Shown in pieces: positions 1 through 8,690 of a stretch of 19,773 nucleotides of DNA. Each line of letters starts with the position of its first letter. The first letter of the stretch is position 1. This DNA is from an uncultured bacterium. GTDB lineage: Bacteria; Edwardsbacteria; AC1; EtOH8. Where the stretch lies: the NCBI GenBank assembly GCA_937958665.1, contig CALGNM010000345.1, forward strand, positions 1 to 19,773. Direction: 5' to 3'. The position numbers and the translations under genes are program-made. A model generated the notes under the pieces. The model was not told the DNA's origin and ran no database searches. It saw nothing but the letters and a program-made list of their open reading frames with translations.

Positions 1-43
1 ACCGAGATCTACACTCTTTCCCTACACGACGCTCTTCCGATCT
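1..43 (+). other. Illumina sequencing adapter, not genomic DNA
   Basis: The first 43 bases match, without a mismatch that I can see, the 3' part of the Illumina P5/TruSeq universal adapter, including the ending GCTCTTCCGATCT. The genomic sequence begins at base 44. The reading frame of the first gene stays open through the adapter, so a gene caller could extend the protein into it. These bases should be trimmed. Confidence 0.97.
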
Positions 44-1570
44 AAGAAGAAGGATGAGCTGAAGCTGTCGGTGCCCACGGTCGGGATGGTCTGCTGCGAA
101 AGAACCTCGGCGGTCTGCGACCAGACCGGCTATTACCTGTCCCCGGACTACAACACCGAGGAATATTCCCGGATCTACGAGAACCGCTTCCTGGAGGTGT
201 CTCAGAACCCCCTGTCGACCTTCTCCATCGACGTCGACCCGGCCAGCTACGCCAATGTCCGGCGCTTTTTAAGCTCCGGGCAGATGCCGCCCAAGGATGC
301 GGTCCGCATCGAGGAGCTGATAAATTATTTCGATTACGATTACCCCCTGCCCCAGGACGGCCGGCCGTTCTCGATCATCGCTGATGCCGCCCCTTGTCCC
401 TGGAACAAAGGACACCGTTTGGTGAGGATAGGCATCAAGGGCAAGGAGATACCACGGGAGAAGCTGCCGCCCAGCAATCTGGTGTTCCTGATAGATGTCT
501 CCGGATCGATGCAGAGCCCAGACAAGCTGCCCCTGTTGAAGTCTGCCTTCAGGATGCTGGTGGAGCAGTTGCGGCCCCAGGACCGGGTGGCCATCGCAGT
601 CTACGCCAGCGCCGAGGGCTTGGCCCTTCCCTCGACCTCCGGAAAGGACAAACGGGCCATCCTGGAGGTGCTGGACAGGCTGGAGGCCGGGGGCTGCACC
701 GCCGGCGCAGCCGGAATTCAGCTGGCCTATAGAGTGGCCGGGGAGAACTTCATCAAGGGCGGCAACAACCGGGTGATACTGGCCACCGACGGCGACTTCA
801 ACATGGGCGTATCATCGACTTCGGAACTGATCCGGATGATCGAGCAGAAACGCCAGGCCGGGATATTCCTGTCGGTGCTGGGTTTCGGGCAGGGCAACCT
901 CAAGGACTCCCGGATGGAGCAGCTGGCCGACAAGGGCAACGGCAATTACGCCTATATCGACAACATCACCGAGGCCCGCAAGGTGCTGGTCAGCCAGATG
1001 GCCGGGACCCTGTTCACCATCGCCAAGGACGTCAAGATCCAGGTGGAATTCAACCCGGCCCTGGTCAAGGCCTACAAGCTGATCGGCTACGAGAACCGGA
1101 TGCTGAACAAGGAGGACTTCAATGACGACAAGAAGGACGCCGGGGAGCTGGGGGTGGGCCATACCGTCACCGCTCTGTATGAACTGGTGCCGGCCGGATC
1201 GAAAGAAAGGATATCCGAGGTCGATCCCCTGAAATACCAGAACGTCAAGCCCAATCCGGAAGCCAGGCATTCCGATGAGCTGATGACGGTCAAGCTGCGC
1301 TACAAGGATCCCGACGGGCAGGAAAGCAGACTGATCAGCCGCCCGGTTCGGGAGACCCGGGACGGGGCTACCCCAGAGGACCTCAAGTTTGCCTCGGCGG
1401 TGGCCGAGTTCGGGCTGCTGCTGCGGGATTCCGAGCACAGGGGTCAGGCCAGCTACCGCCAGGTGCTGGAACTGGCCAGAAGCTCCCGGGGCAGCGACCG
1501 GGAGGGCTATCGGGCCGAGTTCATCAGGTTGGTGGAGGCGGCCAGCTTGCTGGCAGCCGGAAGGGATTGA
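44..1570 (+). CDS. YfbK-type von Willebrand factor A domain protein, 5' partial
   Basis: The 3' portion of a VWA protein. The frame is open from base 44 with no stop, and the first GTG at 71 lies mid-protein, so the true start is off the contig; about 508 residues remain. Domain order fits the YfbK-like family: an N-terminal vWF_A-associated segment (EEYSRIYENRF through INYFDYDYP), then the VWA domain with the metal-binding MIDAS motif DVSGSM (D151, S153, S155 counted from base 44) and ATDGD further on, then a C-terminal DUF3520-like region (KAYKLIGYENR, ALYELVP). Family members are usually exported or envelope-anchored through an N-terminal signal that is missing here. VWA domains bind protein partners through a divalent metal; the partner is unknown. 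The stop at 1568-1570 is followed directly by a hairpin terminator. Confidence 0.9.
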   Translation, partial: KKKDELKLSVPTVGMVCCERTSAVCDQTGYYLSPDYNTEEYSRIYENRFLEVSQNPLSTFSIDVDPASYANVRRFLSSGQMPPKDAVRIEELINYFDYDYPLPQDGRPFSIIADAAPCPWNKGHRLVRIGIKGKEIPREKLPPSNLVFLIDVSGSMQSPDKLPLLKSAFRMLVEQLRPQDRVAIAVYASAEGLALPSTSGKDKRAILEVLDRLEAGGCTAGAAGIQLAYRVAGENFIKGGNNRVILATDGDFNMGVSSTSELIRMIEQKRQAGIFLSVLGFGQGNLKDSRMEQLADKGNGNYAYIDNITEARKVLVSQMAGTLFTIAKDVKIQVEFNPALVKAYKLIGYENRMLNKEDFNDDKKDAGELGVGHTVTALYELVPAGSKERISEVDPLKYQNVKPNPEARHSDELMTVKLRYKDPDGQESRLISRPVRETRDGATPEDLKFASAVAEFGLLLRDSEHRGQASYRQVLELARSSRGSDREGYRAEFIRLVEAASLLAAGRD

Positions 1571-1584
1571 GATACAGCCCGACC

Positions 1585-1624
1585 GCCGCCGTGCCTTTTT
1601 TACCCTGGCACGGCGGTTTGGTTT
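1585..1624 (+). terminator. Rho-independent terminator after the VWA gene
   Basis: A perfect 10-bp stem CCGCCGTGCC (1586-1595) and GGCACGGCGG (1607-1616) with an 11-nt loop is followed by the interrupted T-run TTTGGTTT. It begins 15 nt after the VWA stop and precedes the next promoter, so it separates the two transcription units. Confidence 0.75.
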
Positions 1625-1637
1625 GGGAAGGTGCCGC

Positions 1638-1666
1638 TTGACTTTAGTTTGGAATTCAGTTATCTT
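1638..1666 (+). promoter_or_regulatory. Sigma-70-type promoter for nadE
   Basis: TTGACT at 1638-1643, a 17-bp spacer and TATCTT at 1661-1666. Transcription would start near 1673. That lies downstream of the in-frame ATG at 1668 and upstream of the TTG at 1695, so it supports the TTG as the nadE start. Confidence 0.7.
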
Positions 1667-1694
1667 AATGTTCAGCAATGTGGAGGCCGATAAA

Positions 1695-3335
1695 TTGAAG
1701 ATAACCATTTGCCAGTTGAACCCCTGGGTGGGGGACATCGAGGGAAATGCCAAAAGGATCATCGGTCTGCTGGATCAGGTCAGGGTCCAAAAGCCGGACC
1801 TGATAGTCTTCCCCGAGCTGTTTCTAACCGGCTACCCGCCCCGCGACCTGCTGGAGAAGGAATGGTTCCTGGCCCGTTGCCGGGCCGCCATCGAAGACAT
1901 CAGGATGAAATCCCGGGAATACCCGGAGACCGGCATTCTGTTCGGCGCCCCCAACCCGACCGGTAGGGAAAGGGGCAAGGGTCTTTTCAACTCGGCGGTC
2001 CTGGTCCATAACGGCCATATCAATCTTCGCCATAAAACCCTGCTGCCCAGCTATGACGTGTTCGACGAGGTCCGTTATTTCGACCCGGCTGATTCAGTGG
2101 AAATTATTGATTTCAAGGGGGAAAAGCTGGGCATCACCATCTGTGAGGACGCCTGGAACCATCCCGATCTGTGGCCGAAGAGAAAGCCATATGATTTCGA
2201 TCCGGTGGCGGAATTGGCCAGGAAGGGGGCCCGCCTGATGATAAACCTTTCGGCCTCGCCCTTCGAGGCCGGCAAGGAGCGGGCCCGTTTAGAGCTGATC
2301 AAGGGCCAGGCCAAGAGGCACGGGGTTCCTTTTCTCTATATAAACCAGATCGGCGGCAACGATGAGTTGATTTTTGACGGACGGAGCTTCGGGGTCGACC
2401 AGAATGGCCTTCTGGCCTGGTCGCTTCCGGCCTTTGGCGAGGATGTGGTCACCATTGAAAGCTCATTGCCTGGCAAATCTGCCGAGCCTCCGGCTCAGGA
2501 CCACACCGAATCAATCTGCCTGGCCCTGCAGCTGGGGGTGAGGGATTATTTCCGCAAGTGCGGCTTCTCCAAGGCGGTGGTGGGCCTGTCGGGGGGGATT
2601 GACTCGGCGGTGGTGGCAGCGGTGGCCGTCCGGGCCCTGGGCCCGGACAATGTGCTGGGGATCACCATGCCCTCGCCCTTCTCGTCCCGGGGCAGCGTCG
2701 AGGACTCCCGGCAGCTGGCGGCCAACCTGGGAATTGAGATTCGGGAGATATCAATCGCTGAGATCTACCAGGAATACCTGGAGGTCCTGGAGCCGCATTT
2801 CCAGGACCGGGGGACGGACACGGCCGAGGAAAACATCCAGGCCAGGATCCGGGGCAACATCCTGATGGCCTTTTCCAACAAATTCGGGCATTTGGTGCTG
2901 ACTACCGGGAACAAGAGCGAGCTGGCGGTGGGCTACTGCACCCTCTACGGCGATATGAGCGGTGGTTTGGCGGTGATCTCGGACCTGCCCAAGACCGAGG
3001 TCTACCGGCTGGCCGGATACATCAACCGGGAGGGGGAGATTATCCCCCGCAGCACCATGTCCAAACCCCCCTCGGCCGAACTGCGGCCGAACCAGACCGA
3101 CCAGGACACCCTGCCGCCTTATGAGGTGCTGGACCGGATACTGCAGGGATATCTGGAGGACGGATATTCGGGGGAGGACCTGATCGGGCAGGGGCTGGAC
3201 CGGGCCATCGTGGAATGGGTGATCAGGGCGGTGCGGCTGGCGGAGCACAAGAGGCGCCAGGCGGCCCCGGGCCTCAAGGTCACCGGCAAGGCCTTCGGCG
3301 GGGGCCGGAGAATGCCGGTGGCGGCCAGGTACTGA
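1695..3335 (+). CDS. nadE: Glutamine-dependent NAD+ synthetase
   Basis: Catalyses the last step of NAD+ synthesis: ATP-dependent amidation of nicotinic acid adenine dinucleotide, with ammonia released from glutamine by the protein's own amidase domain. Cytosolic. The N-terminal nitrilase-fold domain (about 1-260) shows the Glu-Lys-Cys triad: E41 in FPELFLTGY, K114 in HKTLLPSY, C150 in ITICEDAW. The synthetase domain carries the ATP-pyrophosphatase loop SGGIDS (from S299), then KSELAVGY, KPPSAELRPNQTDQD and the usual ending RRMPVAARY. Length is 546 residues, normal for this fused form. I chose TTG at 1695 because GGAGG (1682-1686) sits 8 nt upstream, the protein then starts MKITICQLNP as family members do, and the promoter lies just upstream. 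The in-frame ATG at 1668 would lie ahead of the predicted transcript. Confidence 0.95.
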   Translation: MKITICQLNPWVGDIEGNAKRIIGLLDQVRVQKPDLIVFPELFLTGYPPRDLLEKEWFLARCRAAIEDIRMKSREYPETGILFGAPNPTGRERGKGLFNSAVLVHNGHINLRHKTLLPSYDVFDEVRYFDPADSVEIIDFKGEKLGITICEDAWNHPDLWPKRKPYDFDPVAELARKGARLMINLSASPFEAGKERARLELIKGQAKRHGVPFLYINQIGGNDELIFDGRSFGVDQNGLLAWSLPAFGEDVVTIESSLPGKSAEPPAQDHTESICLALQLGVRDYFRKCGFSKAVVGLSGGIDSAVVAAVAVRALGPDNVLGITMPSPFSSRGSVEDSRQLAANLGIEIREISIAEIYQEYLEVLEPHFQDRGTDTAEENIQARIRGNILMAFSNKFGHLVLTTGNKSELAVGYCTLYGDMSGGLAVISDLPKTEVYRLAGYINREGEIIPRSTMSKPPSAELRPNQTDQDTLPPYEVLDRILQGYLEDGYSGEDLIGQGLDRAIVEWVIRAVRLAEHKRRQAAPGLKVTGKAFGGGRRMPVAARY

Positions 3336-3358
3336 CAGGTCTGCCGACTTGAAACTTA

Positions 3359-3766
3359 ATGGGGCGGCGTTGGATGCGGATAAAAGCCATCGTCATCATG
3401 CTGGCCCTGGCGGTTGGTTGCGCCCCAGTCCTCCGCAGCCCGGGGCCTGTCCCCAGCCCGGGAATCGGCAATGATGACATAGCTTGGGAGGGCACCCTAT
3501 TGGGGCTGTATCCCATGGTCAGGGGCGAGGAGTCCAGAAGGCTGCTGGCCCTGGGACGGGAGGCGGTCCCCGGGCTGCGGGCTGCCCTGGCCCACCCCGA
3601 TAAGTATGCGGCGGCCCATGTGCTGCTGACTTTGATCGCGGGAAACAAGGTGGAGGTCTCGGCCACCCACTGGAACGGTCTCCGGGTGAGCCTGACCGCC
3701 GACGGAAAGGCGGTGCTGGGGGAAGGGCAGATGGATGAAATCAGGGAGAGGTGGCAGCAGCCCTGA
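3359..3766 (+). CDS. Small predicted lipoprotein with a HEAT-like segment
   Basis: A 135-residue protein that I do not recognise by name. The N-terminus has a short basic segment (GRRWMRIK), a hydrophobic stretch and the lipobox-like LAVGC, so it is probably exported and lipid-anchored. The mature part has a proline-rich linker and then paired helices (LLALGREAVPGLRAALAHP, then KYAAAHVLLTLI) that resemble one HEAT repeat, usually a protein-binding scaffold. The start at ATG 3359 is uncertain: ATG 3374 (giving MRIKAIV) also yields a good signal peptide and has GGGGCGG 6 nt upstream. It begins 23 nt after nadE with no terminator between, so it is probably cotranscribed. No functional link to NAD synthesis is evident. 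Confidence 0.7.
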   Translation: MGRRWMRIKAIVIMLALAVGCAPVLRSPGPVPSPGIGNDDIAWEGTLLGLYPMVRGEESRRLLALGREAVPGLRAALAHPDKYAAAHVLLTLIAGNKVEVSATHWNGLRVSLTADGKAVLGEGQMDEIRERWQQP

Positions 3767-3810
3767 GCGGGCCGGATATTTCAGGTGGATTGGCCGGAGA
3801 TAGCCCAGAC

Positions 3811-3847
3811 AAAGAGGCAGGACGATAAGTCCTGCCTCTTTTTATTG
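3811..3847. terminator. Strong, probably bidirectional terminator
   Basis: A perfect 13-bp stem AAAGAGGCAGGAC (3811-3823) and GTCCTGCCTCTTT (3829-3841), loop GATAA, runs into TTTATT on the plus strand. It lies between convergent genes: the plus-strand lipoprotein ending at 3766 and the minus-strand OmpA-family gene ending at 3875. Read from the minus strand the tail is less T-rich but begins with the T's opposite the AAA arm. Confidence 0.88.
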
Positions 3848-3874
3848 TTCCTTGAATAGGCTCGGTTCGGACCA

Positions 3875-4546
3875 TTACAGGGTTCCGTTCTCCGCGGCCT
3901 TCTTCATCTTCTCGTTGGCGAAGATGGCGATCTCCACCCGGCGGTTCTGCTGCATGCCCTCCGGGGTGTCGTTGGAGGCGACCGGGTCCGACTCGCCGTA
4001 GCCGACCACGGTGAAGCGGGCTCCCTCCACCCCTCGGCCCTTGGCATAGTTGGCCACGGTATTGGCCCGGCTCTCCGACAGCTTTTGGTTGTACTCGTCG
4101 CTGCCGCTGGCATCGGTGTGGCCGGCCACCAGGATGTTGGTGTCGGGATATTTGAGCAGGATCACAGCCAGCTTGTCGATGTTCTCCTTGGCCTGGCTGC
4201 GAAGCTCCGACTTGTTGACGTCGAACAGGATGCCGGAGTCGAAGGTGATCTTGATCCCCTCCCCGACCCGCTCCACCTTGGCTCCCTCCAAGTCGCGGCG
4301 CATCTCCTCGGCCTGCTTGTCCATGTGCCGGCCAATCAGAGCCCCGGCGGTCCCGCCCACGGCCGCTCCGATGATGGCCCCCAGGACCTTGTTGTCAAAC
4401 TGATGGCCGATGACCCCGCCGACTACCGCCCCGCCGGTGGCGCCGATGGCCCCTCCGGAGAGGGTTTTGTTGGTTCCGCAGCCCGCCTGCATCAGGCAGC
4501 AAATAGATACCAGGGCGACAAGAACGCTGGTGGTGTTTTTCTTCAT
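3875..4546 (-). CDS. Glycine-zipper / OmpA-family outer-membrane lipoprotein (YiaD-like)
   Basis: A 223-residue envelope protein. N-terminal signal with a cysteine after LMQAG (C23); the -3 residue is Gln rather than Leu, an imperfect lipobox. Residues about 28-75 form a glycine-zipper segment (GGAIGATGG, GAIIGAAVGGTAGALIG), a membrane-inserting module. Residues about 100-215 are an OmpA C-terminal peptidoglycan-binding domain, with GHTDASGS, LSESRA, GYGESDP and NRRVEI, which in this family binds diaminopimelate in the cell wall. Layout and length match E. coli YiaD-like proteins. The start ATG at 4546 has AGGGAG 7 nt upstream; a longer in-frame reading to 4660 would begin upstream of the promoter at 4581-4609, so I reject it. 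Monocistronic, between a terminator and its own promoter. Confidence 0.9.
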   Translation of the reverse strand: MKKNTTSVLVALVSICCLMQAGCGTNKTLSGGAIGATGGAVVGGVIGHQFDNKVLGAIIGAAVGGTAGALIGRHMDKQAEEMRRDLEGAKVERVGEGIKITFDSGILFDVNKSELRSQAKENIDKLAVILLKYPDTNILVAGHTDASGSDEYNQKLSESRANTVANYAKGRGVEGARFTVVGYGESDPVASNDTPEGMQQNRRVEIAIFANEKMKKAAENGTL

Positions 4547-4580
4547 GGTATATCTCCCTGTGAATTGAGTTATAGTTGTC

Positions 4581-4609
4581 ATTATACCTGATGGGGGCCC
4601 GAAAATCAA
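4581..4609 (-). promoter_or_regulatory. Sigma-70-type promoter for the OmpA-family gene
   Basis: On the minus strand, TTGATT (complement of 4604-4609), a 17-bp spacer and a perfect TATAAT (complement of 4581-4586). The predicted transcript would begin near 4574, giving a leader of roughly 28 nt that contains the AGGGAG ribosome-binding site. Confidence 0.78.
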
Positions 4610-4913
4610 ACAAATGTTGGGGGAGGAACAACATTTTCCCTTGATCGTTTTAATGTCCAAGAATGATTGTTACGGAGCTCAGTCCCAGTCAATATGGAAT
4701 ATTAGACTTCGGAGCATTTGCCGCCAGGCTTGGCAGCGGCAGCTGGTTTGCCTCCGGCCGCCAGGCCTGTTAGGAACTAAGGTTTTTAGAAGCCACAAAT
4801 CAGTATATCCCTTATTGTATCTGCCCGGCAGGTAAAGTAATGTAATTAAGTAGATAAGGATAACCTTAATAAATATCACCAAAACAATCAAACTTTAAGG
4901 AGGGAACTGGTAA
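4610..4913. other. Non-coding region upstream of the family I glutamate dehydrogenase
   Basis: No supported gene. The middle holds a GC-rich island (about 4719-4770) with a 9-bp direct repeat CCGCCAGGC at 4721-4729 and 4758-4766, set within AT-richer DNA, which could fold in the leader RNA. From about 4771 to 4905 it is AT-rich. The best promoter candidate for the downstream gene is weak (TTGTAT at 4815-4820, 17 bp, TAATGT at 4838-4843). AAGGAGGG ends 9 nt before the ATG at 4914 and is a strong ribosome-binding site. Confidence 0.4.
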
Positions 4914-6248
<1,335 letters not shown>

Positions 6249-6272
6249 TAAGGGCTGGTAACGACCAATAAC

Positions 6273-6301
6273 GAGAGCCCCCGCGTCAAGCGGGGGCTCT
6301 C
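6273..6301. terminator. GC-rich hairpin between convergent genes
   Basis: A perfect 12-bp stem GAGAGCCCCCGC (6273-6284) and GCGGGGGCTCTC (6290-6301) with loop GTCAA. It lies 24 nt after the glutamate dehydrogenase stop and 41 nt before the end of the converging minus-strand gene. The following plus-strand bases are T-poor (TCTGTTCC), so it may act as a weak or Rho-assisted terminator or as a transcript end stabiliser. Confidence 0.6.
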
Positions 6302-6342
6302 TCTGTTCCCAGTCCTGGGCGGGCCATCCATTGCGGACCGGG

Positions 6343-8643
6343 CTACTTACGCTTGATGTACCCAAGCGCCTGGTTGCTGTCCCCGTCCATGATTACCGAG
6401 ACGGTGGCGTCGGCTATCTGCTTGGTGATGTTGATCACCCGGATCACCTTCTCCAGCCGCCGGGCCTCGGGCAGTATCTTCCGCAGCAGGTTGGGCGAGC
6501 TGCTGAAGAAGCTGTCGTTGAACAGCGATCCCTCCTCGTCGGGGTACAGCGGAAGGTAGCGGATCTGGGCCTCGACCAAATCCTGGAAGAAATGGGTGCC
6601 GAACGAAACCTCGGGCACATAATCCTTCTTCTTCCTGGCCACCTCGATCAGCATGGCGGTGTTGTTAATGTCGGAATAGCCCACCCGTACCCCCAGCTTG
6701 ATGTCCCCCCGGCTGCCCCAGCGGCCGGGCCCGATCAGGATAAACTTCTGGCGGGGCAGCCGGCTGTTAAGCTCGCCGATGGTGCGCCCCACCTGGATCA
6801 GCTCCTCCATGGTCGACAGGGAGTCGTATTCGGCGGGGTCCACGTAGACCAGGTACTCGATGCCCTCGACCTGGGCGGTGGTGATGAACTTGTGGGCGGT
6901 GAACAGCTGGTCATCCTTGGGGATGTCCCGGGGGACCGGCACCTGCTGGACCCGGCCTGACTGGCTCTGGGGGCGGCACTGCAGCAGGTAGAGCTTGTGG
7001 ATGTCCCCGTCGCAGGCGAACTCCAGGTCGACCGGCCAGCCCAGCTCCTGGCTGAGGATATCCAGCATGGCCTTGATCTGGGGGATGAATGGCCCGTGGG
7101 TCAGCAGCTTGGAGAAGGTGACCACCGGCAGTCCCTTGCCGGAGTCCACCATGGTTCCCACCGGGGAGAACAGCTGGCCATCCTCGTAGATGGAGACGAT
7201 CTGGGCCAGGGCGGTGAACTCATGGCCGTACTCCTGGACCAGCTTCTCAAAGTTGACCGTCTCGAAGCGGCGGGTGGCCAGGTTGATGACATCGATGTTC
7301 TTCTGGGAGTACCACATCACCTCCTCGGGGCTGACGTTGACCTTCAGCCCCGGCTGTCCAGGGCAGACCAGCACCGGGTAATCGTCGCCCACCCGGTCCA
7401 CCGCCCGGGTGCCCAGACCGGCCACCAGCCGGACGATGCCGTCCTCCCGCCGGATGCGGGGGGACCAGCGGAACTCGTTGGAGCTGAAGGCCACCCCGGC
7501 GTAGGCTGGGAAGAAGTACTTGCCGATGCGGCGGCCCACCACCTCCTGAATGATGATCCCCATCTCCTCATTGAAGTCCAGCAGGCCCCGCTCCCGGCGG
7601 TACTCGATGGGGTCCGGGCCGAAGACGCTGGCGTAGACCTCCTCGACGGCGTCGATCAGGGCCTCCAGCTTCTCCCGCTTGGTGCCCTGGTTGGCCACGA
7701 ACAGGCTCTTGTATTTCCCGGCGAAAGCCGCCCCCAGGGTGTCCTCCAGCAGGCTGGAGGAGCGGACCACCAGGGGGCGGTCCCCGAAGTCGTCCAGGGC
7801 CAGGTTGAGGCCGGCGATGATCTCCGGCGACATCGAGGAGTTCTTGAAGATTTGCTCGATGTAAGGGTATTCCTGGCGGATCTCCACCGGGTCCCGGTAC
7901 TTGATGGTGGGCATCTCCTCCAGGGCGTTGAAGTGCAGGAAGTCCAGGATGCCGTCCGAGGTGATGTACCAGGTCTTGGGGATGGCCAGATTTCTGAGGG
8001 CGATGTTGTCCTTTTTGGCCGCCATCAGGATCTTCTCGGCCCGGAACAGGCCGGCGGCCTTGCCCCCCAGCTTGCCGTTGCCGGTGGAGGGCCCGATGGT
8101 GCGGGACAGGACCGGGGCGAAATCGAAGACGGTCACGTAGTTCTTGGTGGTGTTGATGTAGTCCAGATCCTCGCTGAAGAAGCGGCGGATCAGGGCCACC
8201 CGCACCCCGATCCGTTCCTCGGGCGACAGGCTCTTCTGGGCGTCGGGCATCAGGGTGAAGCGGGTGACCGCCTCGGCGATCTCGCCCAAAGATACGTCCC
8301 GCTTCTCGGCGGTCATGGCCAGGAAGCGGGCCTGCTCGTGCTTGACCCACAGGCTGATCATGCGGGTGATCTCGTCGGAGCTGACCTCCCGGGAGGCGAT
8401 GTTGAACACCTCGTCCATGATCTCCTGCAGCAGCACCTGGTTGATGCGGGGCATGGGCTGGTTCTCGCTGTATTCCCAGTCGGTGGATGATGAGTCCAGC
8501 CGTTTCATCAGCAGCTCGATCTGGGAGATGTTGCGCTTGTAGAGGTAGTTCATCATCTTGCGGCCGATCCGGTTTAAAAGAACCGGATTGGTGTCACGCA
8601 GCAGGTCGACGATGACCTGCCATTCCGGCTTGTGTTCGGACAA
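6343..8643 (-). CDS. PEP/pyruvate-binding (PPDK ATP-grasp) protein lacking the phosphotransfer domains
   Basis: A 766-residue relative of the N-terminal half of pyruvate phosphate dikinase and PEP synthase, likely annotated elsewhere as PEP synthase. A helical N-terminal part (1-185) precedes an ATP-grasp domain (about 185-560) with GGKAAGL (K195), VRSSSLLED (R294), GIIIQEVVG, DLEFACDGD and LLQCRP (Q555, R557). These line up with the known ATP-site residues of PPDK, so ATP binding is likely. Absent are the phosphohistidine domain (no TSHAAI-like motif) and the C-terminal PEP barrel, so it cannot run the full PPDK reaction. In their place the last 200 residues carry GPGRWGS (638-644) and GTHFFQ (H684), shared with the upstream gene. 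TTG start: GGGGAGGA ends 5 nt before it and no better codon is near. It follows the upstream paralogue by 47 nt. Substrate unknown. Confidence 0.85.
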   Translation of the reverse strand: MSEHKPEWQVIVDLLRDTNPVLLNRIGRKMMNYLYKRNISQIELLMKRLDSSSTDWEYSENQPMPRINQVLLQEIMDEVFNIASREVSSDEITRMISLWVKHEQARFLAMTAEKRDVSLGEIAEAVTRFTLMPDAQKSLSPEERIGVRVALIRRFFSEDLDYINTTKNYVTVFDFAPVLSRTIGPSTGNGKLGGKAAGLFRAEKILMAAKKDNIALRNLAIPKTWYITSDGILDFLHFNALEEMPTIKYRDPVEIRQEYPYIEQIFKNSSMSPEIIAGLNLALDDFGDRPLVVRSSSLLEDTLGAAFAGKYKSLFVANQGTKREKLEALIDAVEEVYASVFGPDPIEYRRERGLLDFNEEMGIIIQEVVGRRIGKYFFPAYAGVAFSSNEFRWSPRIRREDGIVRLVAGLGTRAVDRVGDDYPVLVCPGQPGLKVNVSPEEVMWYSQKNIDVINLATRRFETVNFEKLVQEYGHEFTALAQIVSIYEDGQLFSPVGTMVDSGKGLPVVTFSKLLTHGPFIPQIKAMLDILSQELGWPVDLEFACDGDIHKLYLLQCRPQSQSGRVQQVPVPRDIPKDDQLFTAHKFITTAQVEGIEYLVYVDPAEYDSLSTMEELIQVGRTIGELNSRLPRQKFILIGPGRWGSRGDIKLGVRVGYSDINNTAMLIEVARKKKDYVPEVSFGTHFFQDLVEAQIRYLPLYPDEEGSLFNDSFFSSSPNLLRKILPEARRLEKVIRVINITKQIADATVSVIMDGDSNQALGYIKRK

Positions 8644-8690
8644 GGCGGTCCTCCCCTTGGTTTTGGTTGCAGGTTTGGCCGGCCAAATTA

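Noticed and set aside
1668-1694. ATG at 1668 as the nadE start
   Set aside because: It lies upstream of the predicted transcription start, lacks a good ribosome-binding site and adds residues not typical of the family.
4547-4660. Longer N-terminus for the OmpA-family protein
   Set aside because: It would start upstream of the promoter and bury the signal peptide inside the protein.
6997-8490. A 497-codon plus-strand frame opposite the 766-residue PPDK-like gene
   Set aside because: Same complementary-strand shadow effect; low-complexity composition and no recognisable domain.
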